Positions 17,314-28,250 are shown, counted from the stretch's first letter. The stretch: 63,468 nucleotides of DNA from Deinococcus frigens DSM 12807 (GCF_000701425.1 NZ_JNIW01000020.1:1-63468); one strand, 5' to 3'. The notes: a model not told the origin generated them from the letters alone. Translations and numbers: made by a program.

Positions 17314-17896
17314 AATGCTCTGCACCCTGGAGGTGCTGGTTGGGCCGAAGCCGTCGCTGACGGCTTCACTCACCGAGCAAGACCCAACTGTTGGCCCACT
17401 CAAGGGCACCACTGGTTCTTGGTGGAGGCGCATGGCGCAGTACACGAGAAAGGGGTTCGCCTGAGGCTGGGTGTTGCTTCGGACACGGCTTTTTGTTGCT
17501 GTAAGAGCTTGTTGCTGTTGTGATGATCGGTGTGACAGGGTCTTGCCATCGGGAACGATCTTGTTAATCAGCCTGGCTCAACGTGCGCAGAATCCGGGAT
17601 TCTGCTGGCGAATTCAAGCTGCACACAGTTCGGCGAAGCGCGAAAGCCTCGTTCCTCTGGGGCGATCACCGTCCAGCCAGGCACAGAGGCGAACAACATT
17701 GAACGGTCAGCAGCCGTAAAATGAGGGGAAGCCGCGACTGGGAAGGAAGCACATCAGTCCTGTAATGGAGCGCCCGCGCGCCTCCATGCGTACTCGCCCT
17801 CATTCCGGGGCGAGCGGGTTCACTCCATCGTCCCGGACGCCGGGAGTACAGTGAACAGACGACACACCTGTTTCCAACCATCCCCTGGAGCTTTTT
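17314..17896. other. 583-bp gap without a convincing gene
   Basis: A 9-bp stem with a 3-nt loop (GAAGCCGTC-gct-GACGGCTTC, 17347-17367) lies just after the kinase gene and could mark the end of its transcript, though no T-run follows. A second small palindrome, CAGAATCC-gg-GATTCTG, is near 17589-17605. GC content is lower than in the neighbouring genes. No frame shows protein-like composition, and no recognisable remnant was found. Confidence 0.5.
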
Positions 17897-20509
17897 ATGC
17901 CCGACGAACATGCCCAACTGGAAACGCTGCCAGATGATACGGCCAGTCCCCGGACGCCACCCATTGCCGTGGTGGCCATCGGGGGGTCGGCAGGCGCGCT
18001 CAACGCCTATGAACGCTTCTTTCTGGGGGTACCACCGGTCACGGGCCTGGCCTTCGTGGTGGTGCCGCACCTCGATCCCCACCACCGGGGGTTGATGCCG
18101 GACATTCTCAGGCGCTGTACCAGCCTGCCCGTCGTCCAGATCGAGGACGGCATGGCCCTCCAGGCCGACCAGGTGCATGTCATTCCCCCTGGCCACAGCC
18201 TGTCCGTCCAGGACGGCGTTCTGCGCCTGGAAGACCCGGCGGCCGCCAGGGGAAAGGTGATCGACACGTTCTTTGAAGCGCTGGCCGCCGATCAGGGCGA
18301 GCGCACGGTGGGGATCGTGCTGTCGGGCATGGGCAGCGACGGGACGCGGGGCATCCAGGCCATCAAGCAGCGGGGCGGCCGGGTGCTGGTGCAGGATCCG
18401 GACACGGCTGAATATGCCTCCATGCCCAGCAGCGCCGCCGCCACCCATCTCGCCGATGACGTGCTGCCCGCCGACGACCTCGCGGCGCGGCTGCTGAGCC
18501 TGACCGACCTGACCCAGACGCTCGACTCCGTGGCCCTGATCACGGACGGCGACCCGGAAGGCGCGCCCCTGCAGAAGATCCTGCGCCTGGTCCAGGGCCG
18601 CACGGGCCACGATTTCAGCCGCTACAAGCGCACCACCCTGATTCGCCGGATCGAGCGCCGGATGCTGGACTGGCGCGTGCAGGACGTGTCCCAGTACCTC
18701 AAGCTGCTCGAAGAGGTGCCCAACGAGACCGAGGCACTGTTCCAAGACTTCACCATCAATGTCACCAGTTTCTTCCGCGATGTGGAGGCCTACGAGGCCC
18801 TGAAGGAGCATCTGCGCGCCTACCTCCAGGCCAACACCCAGCAGCAGGACACCCTGCGGGTCTGGGTGGCCGCCTGCTCGACGGGTGAGGAAGCCTACTC
18901 GGTCGCCATCGTGCTGCATGAACTGCTCGGGGGGATCAGCGCGGATCACGCGGTCAAGGTGCAGATCTTCGCCACCGATATCGACCAGGTCGCCATCGAC
19001 CGGGCGCGCCAGGGGCTGTACTCCAGGGATATCGCTTACCTCATTTCGCCCGAACGCCTCAGCCGGTATTTCTTCGTCAAGGGCGACCGCTATCAGGTGC
19101 GGGCCGATATCCGCGAGAGCGTGGTTTTTGCCACCCATTCCACTTTCGGCGATCCGCCCTTCACGCGCCTAGACCTGCTGTGCTGCCGCAACATGCTGAT
19201 CTATGTGAACACTGAGCTGCAAGGCCAGATCCTGGCGCTGTTCCGCTACGCACTGCGGCCCCAGGGCCTGCTGTTCCTGGGGGCCAGCGAGACGGTTGGC
19301 GTCCAGCGGGATCACTTCCAGACGCTCGACCAGCGCTGGAAGATCTATCAGCGCGAGGAGGGCGTCGCCGGGCTGCCACCGATGCGCCACGCGCCCGTGG
19401 CCACTGGGCCGGGTCAGGAGGCCGGGGGCCGAACAGGACGGCTGCCCAGGCCAGACGGCGGCCGCAGCGTGGAACTGGCCCAGCAGGCCCAGAAGGCGCT
19501 GCTGGCCGACTACGCGCCGCCGGCCGTGGTGGTCAACGGGCAGGGTGAGGTGCGCTTCGTCCATGGCCGCACTGCCCGCTATCTGGAGCTGTCGCCCGGA
19601 CGGGGTCTGAACAACGTGTTCGAGATGGCCCGGGGGGAGCTGCGCTACGAAGTGCCCACCGCCGTGCGTCAGGCCCTGAGTGAAGGCCGCAAGGTCATTC
19701 GCAGCGGCCTGCAGGTGGACGTCGAGGGCTCCTGCCAGACGCTGGATCTGATCGTGACTCCACTACCTGGGCCAGAGTCTGGACTGGTCATGATCGCCTT
19801 TCAGGAGCGGCCGGACGTCCCTGGAATTTCCGGTCTGGCCTCTCCTGAAAAGACCGATCAGGTGGTGGCGCTGGAGCAGGAACTGCACCACAGCCGGGAA
19901 ATCCTGCAAGCCACGGGTGAGGAGATGGCGATCACCCTGGAGGAAGTGCGGAGCACCAACGAGGAGCTTCAAAGCACCAACGAGGAACTCCAGAGCAGCA
20001 ATGAGGAACTGATGACCTCGAAAGAAGAACTCCAGTCGCTCAACGAGGAGTTGAGCACCATCAATGCCGAGCATCAGGTGGTGATCCGCGACCTGGCCCA
20101 GGCCAACGACGACACCAATAACCTGCTGGAGGGGGCAGGAACGGCCACCGTCTTCCTGGACAACGACCTGAAAATCCGGCGCTTCACACCGTTCATCAGC
20201 GCCATCATCTCGTTGACGCCGGCGGATCTGGGGCGGCCAATTACCGATTTTCACGTCAACTTGCGCTACGGCCACCTGCTCCAGGACATCGCCCGCGTTC
20301 TCAAGACGCTGGAGCCCTTCGAAGTGCAGGTTCAGACCCTCGGCACCCATCCCAGGGAGGGGGCTGACCAGACCCGGCGGGACCAGTGGTATCTGATGCG
20401 CGTAAGCGCCTACCGGACAGCCGACAACTACATCGGTGGGGTGGTCGTGGCCTTCACCAACATCGACCTGATCAAAGCTCAGGAGCCGCCGGGTGGGCAG
20501 GGCGGCTGA
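17897..20509 (+). CDS. CheB-CheR fusion protein with PAS domain
   Basis: An 870-residue cytoplasmic protein. Residues about 20-205 are a CheB-type methylesterase (AIGGSAGAL with the Ser, a later GMGSDGTRGI). Residues about 225-480 are a CheR-type SAM-dependent methyltransferase (FFRDVEAYEAL, WVAACSTGEEAYSVAI, LLCCRNMLIYV). A long coiled coil (about 650-735) with repeated STNEELQ-type heptads follows, then a PAS domain to the end. No kinase domain is present. Such fusions usually act with a partner kinase, and one starts 268 bp downstream. No classical chemotaxis genes are nearby, so its target is probably another signalling protein. Confidence 0.9.
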   Translation: MPDEHAQLETLPDDTASPRTPPIAVVAIGGSAGALNAYERFFLGVPPVTGLAFVVVPHLDPHHRGLMPDILRRCTSLPVVQIEDGMALQADQVHVIPPGHSLSVQDGVLRLEDPAAARGKVIDTFFEALAADQGERTVGIVLSGMGSDGTRGIQAIKQRGGRVLVQDPDTAEYASMPSSAAATHLADDVLPADDLAARLLSLTDLTQTLDSVALITDGDPEGAPLQKILRLVQGRTGHDFSRYKRTTLIRRIERRMLDWRVQDVSQYLKLLEEVPNETEALFQDFTINVTSFFRDVEAYEALKEHLRAYLQANTQQQDTLRVWVAACSTGEEAYSVAIVLHELLGGISADHAVKVQIFATDIDQVAIDRARQGLYSRDIAYLISPERLSRYFFVKGDRYQVRADIRESVVFATHSTFGDPPFTRLDLLCCRNMLIYVNTELQGQILALFRYALRPQGLLFLGASETVGVQRDHFQTLDQRWKIYQREEGVAGLPPMRHAPVATGPGQEAGGRTGRLPRPDGGRSVELAQQAQKALLADYAPPAVVVNGQGEVRFVHGRTARYLELSPGRGLNNVFEMARGELRYEVPTAVRQALSEGRKVIRSGLQVDVEGSCQTLDLIVTPLPGPESGLVMIAFQERPDVPGISGLASPEKTDQVVALEQELHHSREILQATGEEMAITLEEVRSTNEELQSTNEELQSSNEELMTSKEELQSLNEELSTINAEHQVVIRDLAQANDDTNNLLEGAGTATVFLDNDLKIRRFTPFISAIISLTPADLGRPITDFHVNLRYGHLLQDIARVLKTLEPFEVQVQTLGTHPREGADQTRRDQWYLMRVSAYRTADNYIGGVVVAFTNIDLIKAQEPPGGQGG

Positions 20510-20777
20510 GCTGCGGGGCCGCTGGAGCCAGCCTGCTCCCAGAGGTGCTGGATACAGCGGTCATGATGCCCCGCACAGGCTCTATGAAGGGAAGCACAAG
20601 TGAGTGTGGTTTGCCGCCACCACAGTCTGAACCCGTCAGTGGGCTTAGACTCGGGAATCCAGGTTCAGCCTGGCCCACATTTGACCTGTTTTAGACTCGT
20701 CGTAGTGGATCATTGCACCCTTCAACTGGCGCTGCTTAACTGGCGTTGCCTGTTGACTGACCGGGTCAGGAGCCACC
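20510..20777. other. Intergenic gap before the PAS kinase
   Basis: This stretch of 268 bp holds no recognisable gene. An AGGAG (20767-20771) provides the ribosome site for the kinase gene starting at 20778. No clear terminator or repeat was seen. Confidence 0.4.
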
Positions 20778-22022
20778 ATGACTAATCTCAATAACCTCCA
20801 GCAGCGCTTCGAGGAGCAGGAATACGAACTGCGTGTTCACCAGGCCGAGCTGCAACAGCAAAACGAGGAACTGCGCCAGATCAACTTGGAACTGGAGGAG
20901 GCGCGCAACCGCTACGCCGACCTGTTCGAGTTCGCGCCGGTGGGCTACGTGGTGTGTGACCAGGACGGCCTGATCCAGCAGATCAACCAGACCGGGTGTC
21001 TGCACCTGGGGGCCGACTGTGCCGACCTGGTGGGGAGGCAGTTCTCGCTCTTTGTCGGCAAAGGCCAGCGCGTCGCCTTTTCAGAGCTGTTGCACGCCGC
21101 TCTTCTGCCCGTGGGTAACTCTGCAAGCCAACGAATGGAAGTGAAGATGCTTTACCCGGATGGCCGCCACTGGGACGCGCTGCTGGAGTGTACGGGACTG
21201 GCCGGTTCGGGCCTCGCCGGGCAGCCGGCTTCCCTGGCCCGACTGACGCTGACCGACATCACGGAACTGAAGACCGCGCAACGCGAGGCCGAGCAGCGCA
21301 CCCGCCAGGCCCAGCAGGCGAGCCAGGAACTGCAAACCTTCCTGCATTCCATGACGCACGACCTGAGCGCGCCCATGCGGCAGGTAGGCGGCTTTGCCGA
21401 GCTGCTGGGCCAGACCCTCCAGACACCGGACGGCAGAAGCGCCCGGCTCCTCAAGGATCTGCTGCGGGCGGCCTCGGACATGAACGCGCTGATGGACTCG
21501 CTGACCCGCTTTTTCCAGAGCGGGCAGCCGCTCAGTCGTCAGGCCGTGGACCTGAACCGGCTGATCGATCAGTGCGCCGTCAACCTGGGGCCAGAGCGGC
21601 GCGGGCGGCAGGTGCAGATCACCCATGACCCGCTGCCCACCCTTCAGGCCGACCCGCTGAGCCTGCAACTCATCTTCGGCAACCTGCTCTCGAACGCGGT
21701 CAAATTCACCCGCCCCTGCCCCGTGGCCCGGATTCATGTGGGCGTGCAGGAGCAGGGAGACGGCTTCCTGTTCAGCGTCCGCGACAACGGCGTGGGCTTT
21801 GACCCCGGCCAGAGCGGGCGGCTCTTTGACGTGTTTCAGCGGCTGCACAGTGACCGCGATTTCGAGGGCCAGGGGCTGGGGCTGGCGCTGGCCCGGCGGA
21901 TCGTCGAGCGCTCGCAGGGCCGCATCTGGGCCGAGAGTGTGCCGGGCCAGGGTTCGGTGTTCTGGGTTCAGTTGCCCCGCGATCTGGGGGACGCGCAGGT
22001 TTACCCCGGAGTCAACGGGTAA
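20778..22022 (+). CDS. PAS-domain sensor histidine kinase
   Basis: A 414-residue soluble kinase. Residues 1-45 form a Gln/Glu-rich coiled coil (HQAELQQQNEELRQI). A PAS domain (about 48-165) and a second short coiled coil follow, then HisKA with FLHSMTHDLSAPMRQVGGF and the HATPase motifs NLLSNAVKFT, DNGVGFDP, VFQRLH and GQGLGLALARR. The N-terminal helix matches those in the CheB-CheR fusion and the GGDEF-EAL protein, so the three may associate. The stop codon lies inside the target duplication of the small transposable element that follows. Confidence 0.9.
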   Translation: MTNLNNLQQRFEEQEYELRVHQAELQQQNEELRQINLELEEARNRYADLFEFAPVGYVVCDQDGLIQQINQTGCLHLGADCADLVGRQFSLFVGKGQRVAFSELLHAALLPVGNSASQRMEVKMLYPDGRHWDALLECTGLAGSGLAGQPASLARLTLTDITELKTAQREAEQRTRQAQQASQELQTFLHSMTHDLSAPMRQVGGFAELLGQTLQTPDGRSARLLKDLLRAASDMNALMDSLTRFFQSGQPLSRQAVDLNRLIDQCAVNLGPERRGRQVQITHDPLPTLQADPLSLQLIFGNLLSNAVKFTRPCPVARIHVGVQEQGDGFLFSVRDNGVGFDPGQSGRLFDVFQRLHSDRDFEGQGLGLALARRIVERSQGRIWAESVPGQGSVFWVQLPRDLGDAQVYPGVNG

Positions 22023-22201
22023 GCGCCCAGGGCCAACTTACGTCGCCTCAAAATGTCGATCCGTCTGTCAAATGACAAGCAACGAACCGAATTCTTCTGT
22101 TTCAGACTGCCTGCCAAAGCTCTTTTCGCCTTCTACGTCCTTCGGCAACTTTACATTTGAAAAGCCGGAGGCCCGACGTAAGTTGGCCCTGGGTAAGCGC
22201 C
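22018..22201. mobile_element. MITE with perfect 18-bp terminal inverted repeats
   Basis: The 164-bp element (22028-22191) has ends CAGGGCCAACTTACGTCG and its exact complement. It is flanked by a 10-bp direct repeat, GGTAAGCGCC, at 22018-22027 and 22192-22201, which is the target duplication. It encodes no protein and is less GC-rich than its surroundings. Target length and the CA...CCAACTTA-like end recall the IS231 subgroup of the IS4 family, a tentative match. It inserted exactly at the TAA stop of the kinase gene, and the duplication contains that stop codon. Confidence 0.85.
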
Positions 22202-22332
22202 GGAGCCGCCCGCATCTGCGCCTAGCAGCCCTGTACTGTTCAGGCCCCGCGCTGTCCTGGGCCTGTGTTGTCCTGGGTATAGCTTCAGGAAGAACGCACG
22301 GGAACTCCCACGGCTAAGCGCACACTGTCGCC

Positions 22333-23373
22333 ATGCTTCCTTTCCGAGTGGTGGTTATCGGCGCCTCTGCGGGTGGCCTGACGCCACTGATAGAGCTGGC
22401 GGCGGGGCTGCCTGAGGGCTTCCCGGCGGCTGTCTGCATCGTGACGCACATCCCGGCCTACGCGCCCAGCGCCCTCGCAGAGATTCTGGGCCGGGCCGGG
22501 CCACTTCCGGCGTCGCAGCCCGCCAGCGGCGAAGCCGTCCTGCCGGGCCAGATCTACTGCGCGTCCCCGGATCATCATCTGCTCATCGAGGACGGCCAGT
22601 TCTGCGTGACCAAGGGTCCCAAGGAAAACCGCGTCCGGCCCGCCGTCGACACCCTGTTTCGCTCGGCGGCGTACAGCGAGGGGGCCAATGTGATCGGCGT
22701 AATCCTGTCCGGCCTGCTGGACGACGGCACCTCGGGCCTCTGGACGATCAAGCACTTCGGCGGCGTGGCCGTGGTGCAGGATGTGCAGGACGCTGAGTAT
22801 GACTCGATGCCGCAGAGTGCGCTGGGTCAGGTGAAGGTTGACCACAGCGTGCGGGCCGCCGACCTGGCCGCACTGCTGGTGCGGCTGTGCGCTGAGCCTG
22901 TGGAAACGCTCCCGGAGGTGAACGTAAGTGAAGACGACCGCAGGCGGGTGGGCATCGAGGTCAGCATCGCCAGCAGCGGCCACGCCTTTCGCAAGGGCGT
23001 GATGGCCTTCGGCAAGGTCACCCCGCAGACCTGCCCGGACTGCGGCGGCGTGCTGGTGGAGATCAAAGAGGGGGGCTTCACGCGCTACCGCTGCCATACT
23101 GGGCACGCCTATACCGGCGACACCCTGCTGGTGAGCGTCACGGAGGCCATCGAGGACAAGCTGTGGCAGACGATGCGGGCGCTGGAGGAAGCCAGCATGC
23201 TGCTGGAACACACCGGCAAGGACTTCGCGGCGGCTGGGAATGCCCGGCTGGCCGAGGAATACACCCGCAAGGCCAGGGAAATGGAGGCCCGCACGAAGCT
23301 GATCTTCCAGGACATCGTGGAAAATAAAAGCCTCAGCGTCCAGAAGCTTGAACACGAAGCCAGCAAGGCGTAG
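22333..23373 (+). CDS. CheB-type methylesterase with zinc-ribbon-like tail
   Basis: A 346-residue protein without a receiver domain. Residues 1-190 form the CheB methylesterase/amidase fold (VIGASAGGLTPL, VTHIPAYAPS, SGLLDDGTSGLWTIK). Residues about 230-260 hold CPDCGG...YRCHTGHAY, a likely zinc site, followed by a helical tail. Related stand-alone proteins accompany CheB-CheR-kinase clusters. Without a receiver it cannot be controlled by the usual Asp phosphorylation. It probably belongs to the same unit as the two genes upstream. Confidence 0.88.
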   Translation: MLPFRVVVIGASAGGLTPLIELAAGLPEGFPAAVCIVTHIPAYAPSALAEILGRAGPLPASQPASGEAVLPGQIYCASPDHHLLIEDGQFCVTKGPKENRVRPAVDTLFRSAAYSEGANVIGVILSGLLDDGTSGLWTIKHFGGVAVVQDVQDAEYDSMPQSALGQVKVDHSVRAADLAALLVRLCAEPVETLPEVNVSEDDRRRVGIEVSIASSGHAFRKGVMAFGKVTPQTCPDCGGVLVEIKEGGFTRYRCHTGHAYTGDTLLVSVTEAIEDKLWQTMRALEEASMLLEHTGKDFAAAGNARLAEEYTRKAREMEARTKLIFQDIVENKSLSVQKLEHEASKA

Positions 23374-23444
23374 TGAAGCGGAGCGGTGCTGTGGACCGCA
23401 CTTGAAGGTTTGTCCCAGGCGGCACAGCCATTCATTCCTGCCCT

Positions 23445-25400
23445 TCACTCCAGTCGGTGATTCGTCCGCAAGTACGCCTCGGCCTCTTCAGGGGGCAGCG
23501 CGGCCGCAAACAGCCAGCCCTGTGCAACCTTAAGCCCGAGTTCCAGCAGGCCCCGCTGGTGCTCCTGCGTTTCGACGCCTTCAGCCACTACCGTCAGCCC
23601 CAGCGCCTCGCCCATCAGCACGATGGCCCGGATCAGGCTGGCGTTTTCACCAAGCGCCATGACGAAGGAACGGTCGATCTTGAGCATCCTGACCGGAAAG
23701 CGGTGCAGGGCGCTGAGCGATGAAAACCCCATGCCAAAGTCGTCCAGCACCAGTTCCACCTGGGCCAGTCGCAGGGCCTCCAGGGTCCCGGGATCGCCCT
23801 CCTCGCGGGAAGTCAGCACCCGTTCGGTGATCTCGACCAGCACCCGCCACGGGGCGGGACTGGCGTGTATCAGGAGCTGATCCGTGACCTGGCGGATCTG
23901 CTCCAGATTCTGGGCCGCCACGTTGACGTTCATCCAGAGTGGGTGGGCCCTGGCCCTGTCCAGCCGCCAGCGCGCGGTCTGGCGCTGGGCCTCCATCAAC
24001 ACCCAGCGGTCGATCTCTCCGACCAGTTCCAGTGCCTCGGCCAGCGGGATGAACACGCCGGGCAGCAGTAGGCCCCGCTGCGGGTGCTGCCAGCGCACCA
24101 GGGCTTCCAAGCCCAGCACCTGGCCGCTTTCCAGCGCCACGATCGGCTGATAGTGAACCACCAGCTCGTGACGCTCCAGGGCGTGGCGGAGCTGTGCTTC
24201 GAGTTCAAGCTGTCCCCTGGCTTCATCGCGCATGGAGGGCACAAACACCTTCGACCCGGCGTTCCCACCACGCTTGGCCTGATACAGCGCCACGTCCACA
24301 TCTCTGACCACTTCCTCAGCCGTGTGGTAGCCGTCCCCCACCAGCAGGATGCCGGTACTGACCGTCAGGTACAGTTCCTGGCCCTCCAGCACGAGGGGAT
24401 GTTGCACCGCCGCGTCCAGGCGGGCGATGACGCCGGAGATAATGTCTGGATCCGTGACGCTGTGAAGGAGGATGGCGAACTCGTCCCCGCCCAGCCTGGA
24501 CAGGTCATCCTCGGGCCGGGTGACCTCACGCAGGCGCCTGGAAAGTTCGACCAGCACGTGATCCCCAGCCGGATGGCCCAGGCTGTCATTGATGACCTTG
24601 AAGCGGTCGATATCGAAGAACAACACCGCGAAGTCCTGCCCATGCTGGTGCAGGCCGTCCAGCGCCCCCCGGAGTGCGTCCGCGAAGGCGGCCCGGTTGG
24701 GCAGGCCGGTCAGGAAATCGTGCCGGGCCTGGTGGTGCAACTGGGCGTTGAGGTCGAGCAGCGCCCGGGTGTCCTGGCTCACCCGATGTTCAAGTGTGGC
24801 ATTCAGGTGTTCGAGGTGGGCGCGGGCCTGCGATAGCGGCGTGATGTCCATCAGTGTGATCAGGACGCTGGGCGGCTCCTGCGCTGGGCTGGGCAGGGTC
24901 AGGCCCTGAAGCTGCACCTCCAGGCGTTCGCCGTCTCGCTGCTCCAGCGTGAAGAGGTGCGTCCGCGTGGACTGAGTCTGCGTCAGGGTGGCCAGAACAC
25001 TTGCGAACTCGGCGCGTTGCTCAGGCACGAGAAACAGCCTGAAAGGGCGCAGGAGCAGCTGGTCCCGCTGGAAGCCGAGCAGCCGCGTTCCGGCGAGATT
25101 GACGTCCAGGATGTCCCCAGCGGCGTTCAGCGTGAAGTAGGCCGAGGGGGCGTGTTGGTACAGGGTGTGATAGTGCCGGCGCTCAAATTCGAGGTCAGCC
25201 ACGCTGTGCTGAAGCTCCTCGTTCTGCAGCTCGATCTCGACATGCTGGACACGCAATTCATGGATGAGCGCCGCAGCCTCCCAGCCCTCCCAGGTCTCCA
25301 GCGGTGCCAGCCGGGCCAGGCGCCGCCGGGCCTCTGTCCGCAGCGCACCCTGTTCCGGAGTCAGCTTTTCCGGGGTCACTGTGCCCCAGAGAATCGCCAC
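23445..25400 (-). CDS. PAS-GGDEF-EAL protein (cyclic-di-GMP synthesis and breakdown)
   Basis: A 651-residue cytoplasmic protein: N-terminal helix with VEIELQNEELQHSVADLE, PAS domain (about 80-195), coiled coil, GGDEF domain (about 230-390) and EAL domain (about 400-645). The diguanylate cyclase motif LGGDEFAI is intact. The phosphodiesterase side keeps EALVRW, a metal-binding Asn in NVNVAAQNL, EITE, DDFGMGF, KIDRSFV and AEGVET, so both activities look possible. It converges with the CheB gene. The shared N-terminal coiled coil suggests it is part of the same signalling group. Confidence 0.9.
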   Translation of the reverse strand: MAILWGTVTPEKLTPEQGALRTEARRRLARLAPLETWEGWEAAALIHELRVQHVEIELQNEELQHSVADLEFERRHYHTLYQHAPSAYFTLNAAGDILDVNLAGTRLLGFQRDQLLLRPFRLFLVPEQRAEFASVLATLTQTQSTRTHLFTLEQRDGERLEVQLQGLTLPSPAQEPPSVLITLMDITPLSQARAHLEHLNATLEHRVSQDTRALLDLNAQLHHQARHDFLTGLPNRAAFADALRGALDGLHQHGQDFAVLFFDIDRFKVINDSLGHPAGDHVLVELSRRLREVTRPEDDLSRLGGDEFAILLHSVTDPDIISGVIARLDAAVQHPLVLEGQELYLTVSTGILLVGDGYHTAEEVVRDVDVALYQAKRGGNAGSKVFVPSMRDEARGQLELEAQLRHALERHELVVHYQPIVALESGQVLGLEALVRWQHPQRGLLLPGVFIPLAEALELVGEIDRWVLMEAQRQTARWRLDRARAHPLWMNVNVAAQNLEQIRQVTDQLLIHASPAPWRVLVEITERVLTSREEGDPGTLEALRLAQVELVLDDFGMGFSSLSALHRFPVRMLKIDRSFVMALGENASLIRAIVLMGEALGLTVVAEGVETQEHQRGLLELGLKVAQGWLFAAALPPEEAEAYLRTNHRLE

Positions 25401-25968
25401 GCTTCAGGCCACCACGGTGAGGGCAGGGCGGGGCCGCTCAGGGGGCCGCTATGGGCGTGGATTGAGGGGGGCACGCTCCATATCATGCCAGAATCCTGAG
25501 CAAGATGAGTATGGGCTGGGCCAAGGCGATGCACCCGAATGGGGCACTCAGGCGGCGGCGCCCGGCCAGACATCTGATGGAACACGGCTGGAAAGGTGCC
25601 CTGCACCACGCCCCTGGGATCGACGGCAGGATGGGGGCAACGATCCGTACGCGCTGGAAGTGGAACTTCGGGGCGATCTGAGCCGACTGCGGGAGACGGC
25701 CCTTAGGCGGCATGCCAGATGCAGATGCGAGGCCGAGGGGCCAGAGCAGCGGCCCTCTGCGGTGCCCCGACGATGCACACGGACTGCGTCTGTCCCAACA
25801 GTTCGGACATGAGGTCTACCTGACCCAGCTCCTGTGGCAGAGATTGGGAGTGGTCCAGCTCCGCAACACAGGAGGGAGCGGGCCTGGCGTTCCAGAGCGA
25901 ATTACCAGCAGGGCGAAAAGATCAAAACCCCCTCCGTATGGAGAGGGTCCGGTGAAGGGCTGCTCCGC
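25401..25968. other. 568-bp gap, only a terminator seen
   Basis: No frame in this stretch has convincing gene-like composition. Short frames on the plus strand (for example around 25500-25680 and 25712-25920) match nothing I recognise and could be decayed coding DNA. The right part carries the terminator of the parvulin gene. Confidence 0.4.
25912..25947 (-). terminator. Rho-independent terminator of the parvulin gene
   Basis: On the minus strand an 8-bp stem with one mismatch (CCCTCTCC and GGAGGGGG, loop ATAC) is followed by TTTTGATCTTTT. It lies 22 bp after the parvulin-type gene's stop codon. Confidence 0.7.
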
Positions 25969-27006
25969 TCAGTTGCCCGCTGGCGTCAGCGTCACCACGT
26001 CGGGAAAGGACTCCACGTTCAGGCGAGCGATCTGGGCGTCCAGGTACTTCTGGGCAGCCTCGCTCGACAGTTGCTGGCGGATCAGCGGGGCGGCCTCGGC
26101 CAGCGGGGTCACGCCCGCGTCGGTGCGCTTGGTGACCACCAGGACGTGATAGCCAAACTGCGACTGCACGGTCTGGACCTGGCCCACCGGCCCGGTGAAG
26201 CTGGCCTTGTCGAAACTTTCCACCATCTGCCCTGGCCCGAAGCAGCCCAGGTCGCCGCCCTGCGGGGCGCTGCCGGGGTCCTGGCTCTTCTCGGCGGCGA
26301 TCTTGGCAAAGTCTGCGCCGCCCGCCAGATCGGCCACGATTGCTCTGGCCCCGGCCTCGCTGGGGACCAGGATGTGCTTGACGCAGGCCTCGGCCTCGCG
26401 GGTCAGCTTGTCGCGGTTCAGGCTGTAATACCCGGCCACCACAGCGTCCCCGAATTTAAAGCGCTCCTGTAGGCTTTCCAGGTAAGCGTTTACCAGCGCC
26501 TGGCGTCCCAGCTCGGCGCGCAGGTCCTCGGGATCGCTGTAGCCGGTGGCCGCCAGCGCCCCGGCAAAGGCTTCATCGGTCTCGAAGTTGGCGCGGGCGT
26601 CCTCGTACTGCTGATCCACGGCGGCCTGATCTGCCTTGGCGCGCGACTGGGCCAGTTGCGTCACCGCGCGGTCCCGCAGAAACTGCTTGAGGTAATCCGG
26701 GCGGGCCGAGGCGAACTCGGACAGGTAGGAATCCTCGAAGGGAATGCCCTGGGCATTGACGATACGGGCGGCGGCGATGCGGAACGCCTTGTCGAAGTCC
26801 GCCAGGGTATAGGTCTGCCCCCCCAGCGTGCCCACCACGGCGGCCGGATCGCCGGTGCTTTCGGGTATCTGTGGCGCGGCAGGCGCGGTCTCGGGGGCAG
26901 TGGGCGCTGGAGTGGTGGGCGTGGGGGCCGGGGCGGGCGCAGGCGGGGTGGTCTGGGCCAGGGCGACGCCGCCGAGCAGCGCCAGGGTCAGCAGGATTTT
27001 CTTCAC
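25969..27006 (-). CDS. Secreted parvulin-type peptidyl-prolyl isomerase (PpiC/SurA-like)
   Basis: A 345-residue exported protein. It starts at GTG 27006 with VKKILLTLALLGGVALAQ, a signal peptide, then a Pro/Ala/Thr-rich spacer (about 18-50). An N-terminal SurA-like helical region (about 55-220) follows, then one parvulin domain (about 222-320) with VKHILVPSE, GGDLGCFGPGQMV and FGYHVLVV. It would help fold exported proteins in the envelope. The gene is monocistronic with its own terminator and diverges from the FemX gene. Confidence 0.85.
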   Translation of the reverse strand: MKKILLTLALLGGVALAQTTPPAPAPAPTPTTPAPTAPETAPAAPQIPESTGDPAAVVGTLGGQTYTLADFDKAFRIAAARIVNAQGIPFEDSYLSEFASARPDYLKQFLRDRAVTQLAQSRAKADQAAVDQQYEDARANFETDEAFAGALAATGYSDPEDLRAELGRQALVNAYLESLQERFKFGDAVVAGYYSLNRDKLTREAEACVKHILVPSEAGARAIVADLAGGADFAKIAAEKSQDPGSAPQGGDLGCFGPGQMVESFDKASFTGPVGQVQTVQSQFGYHVLVVTKRTDAGVTPLAEAAPLIRQQLSSEAAQKYLDAQIARLNVESFPDVVTLTPAGN

Positions 27007-27169
27007 GCCCGGCAGTTTAGCCTGCGGTTGGGGGTAAATATTGTGGGGGAACATCGGTCTGATAGCCCCAGGATCAACCCGCCGAAGTGCGTGTGCTGGA
27101 AGGACGCCTTGGATGGTCCGCAGGCGTCAGAAGACCCCGCGCCGTCCCAACCCTTACACTGGCCCCTGC

Positions 27170-27175
27170 TACAAT
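27170..27175 (+). promoter_or_regulatory. -10 box giving a leaderless FemX transcript
   Basis: TACAAT ends 7 nt before the GTG start at 27183, so transcription would begin at or next to the start codon. No ribosome site lies between them. No convincing -35 is present at the usual spacing. Confidence 0.5.
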
Positions 27176-27182
27176 CCGCCCC

Positions 27183-28250
<1,068 letters not shown>

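Noticed and set aside
17589..17605. Palindrome CAGAATCC-gg-GATTCTG as a terminator or operator
   Set aside because: No T-run and no adjacent gene end or start; may be chance.
25480..25930. Possible genes in the gap before the parvulin gene
   Set aside because: Short frames only, no ribosome site with conserved-looking product and no family match. At most decayed DNA.
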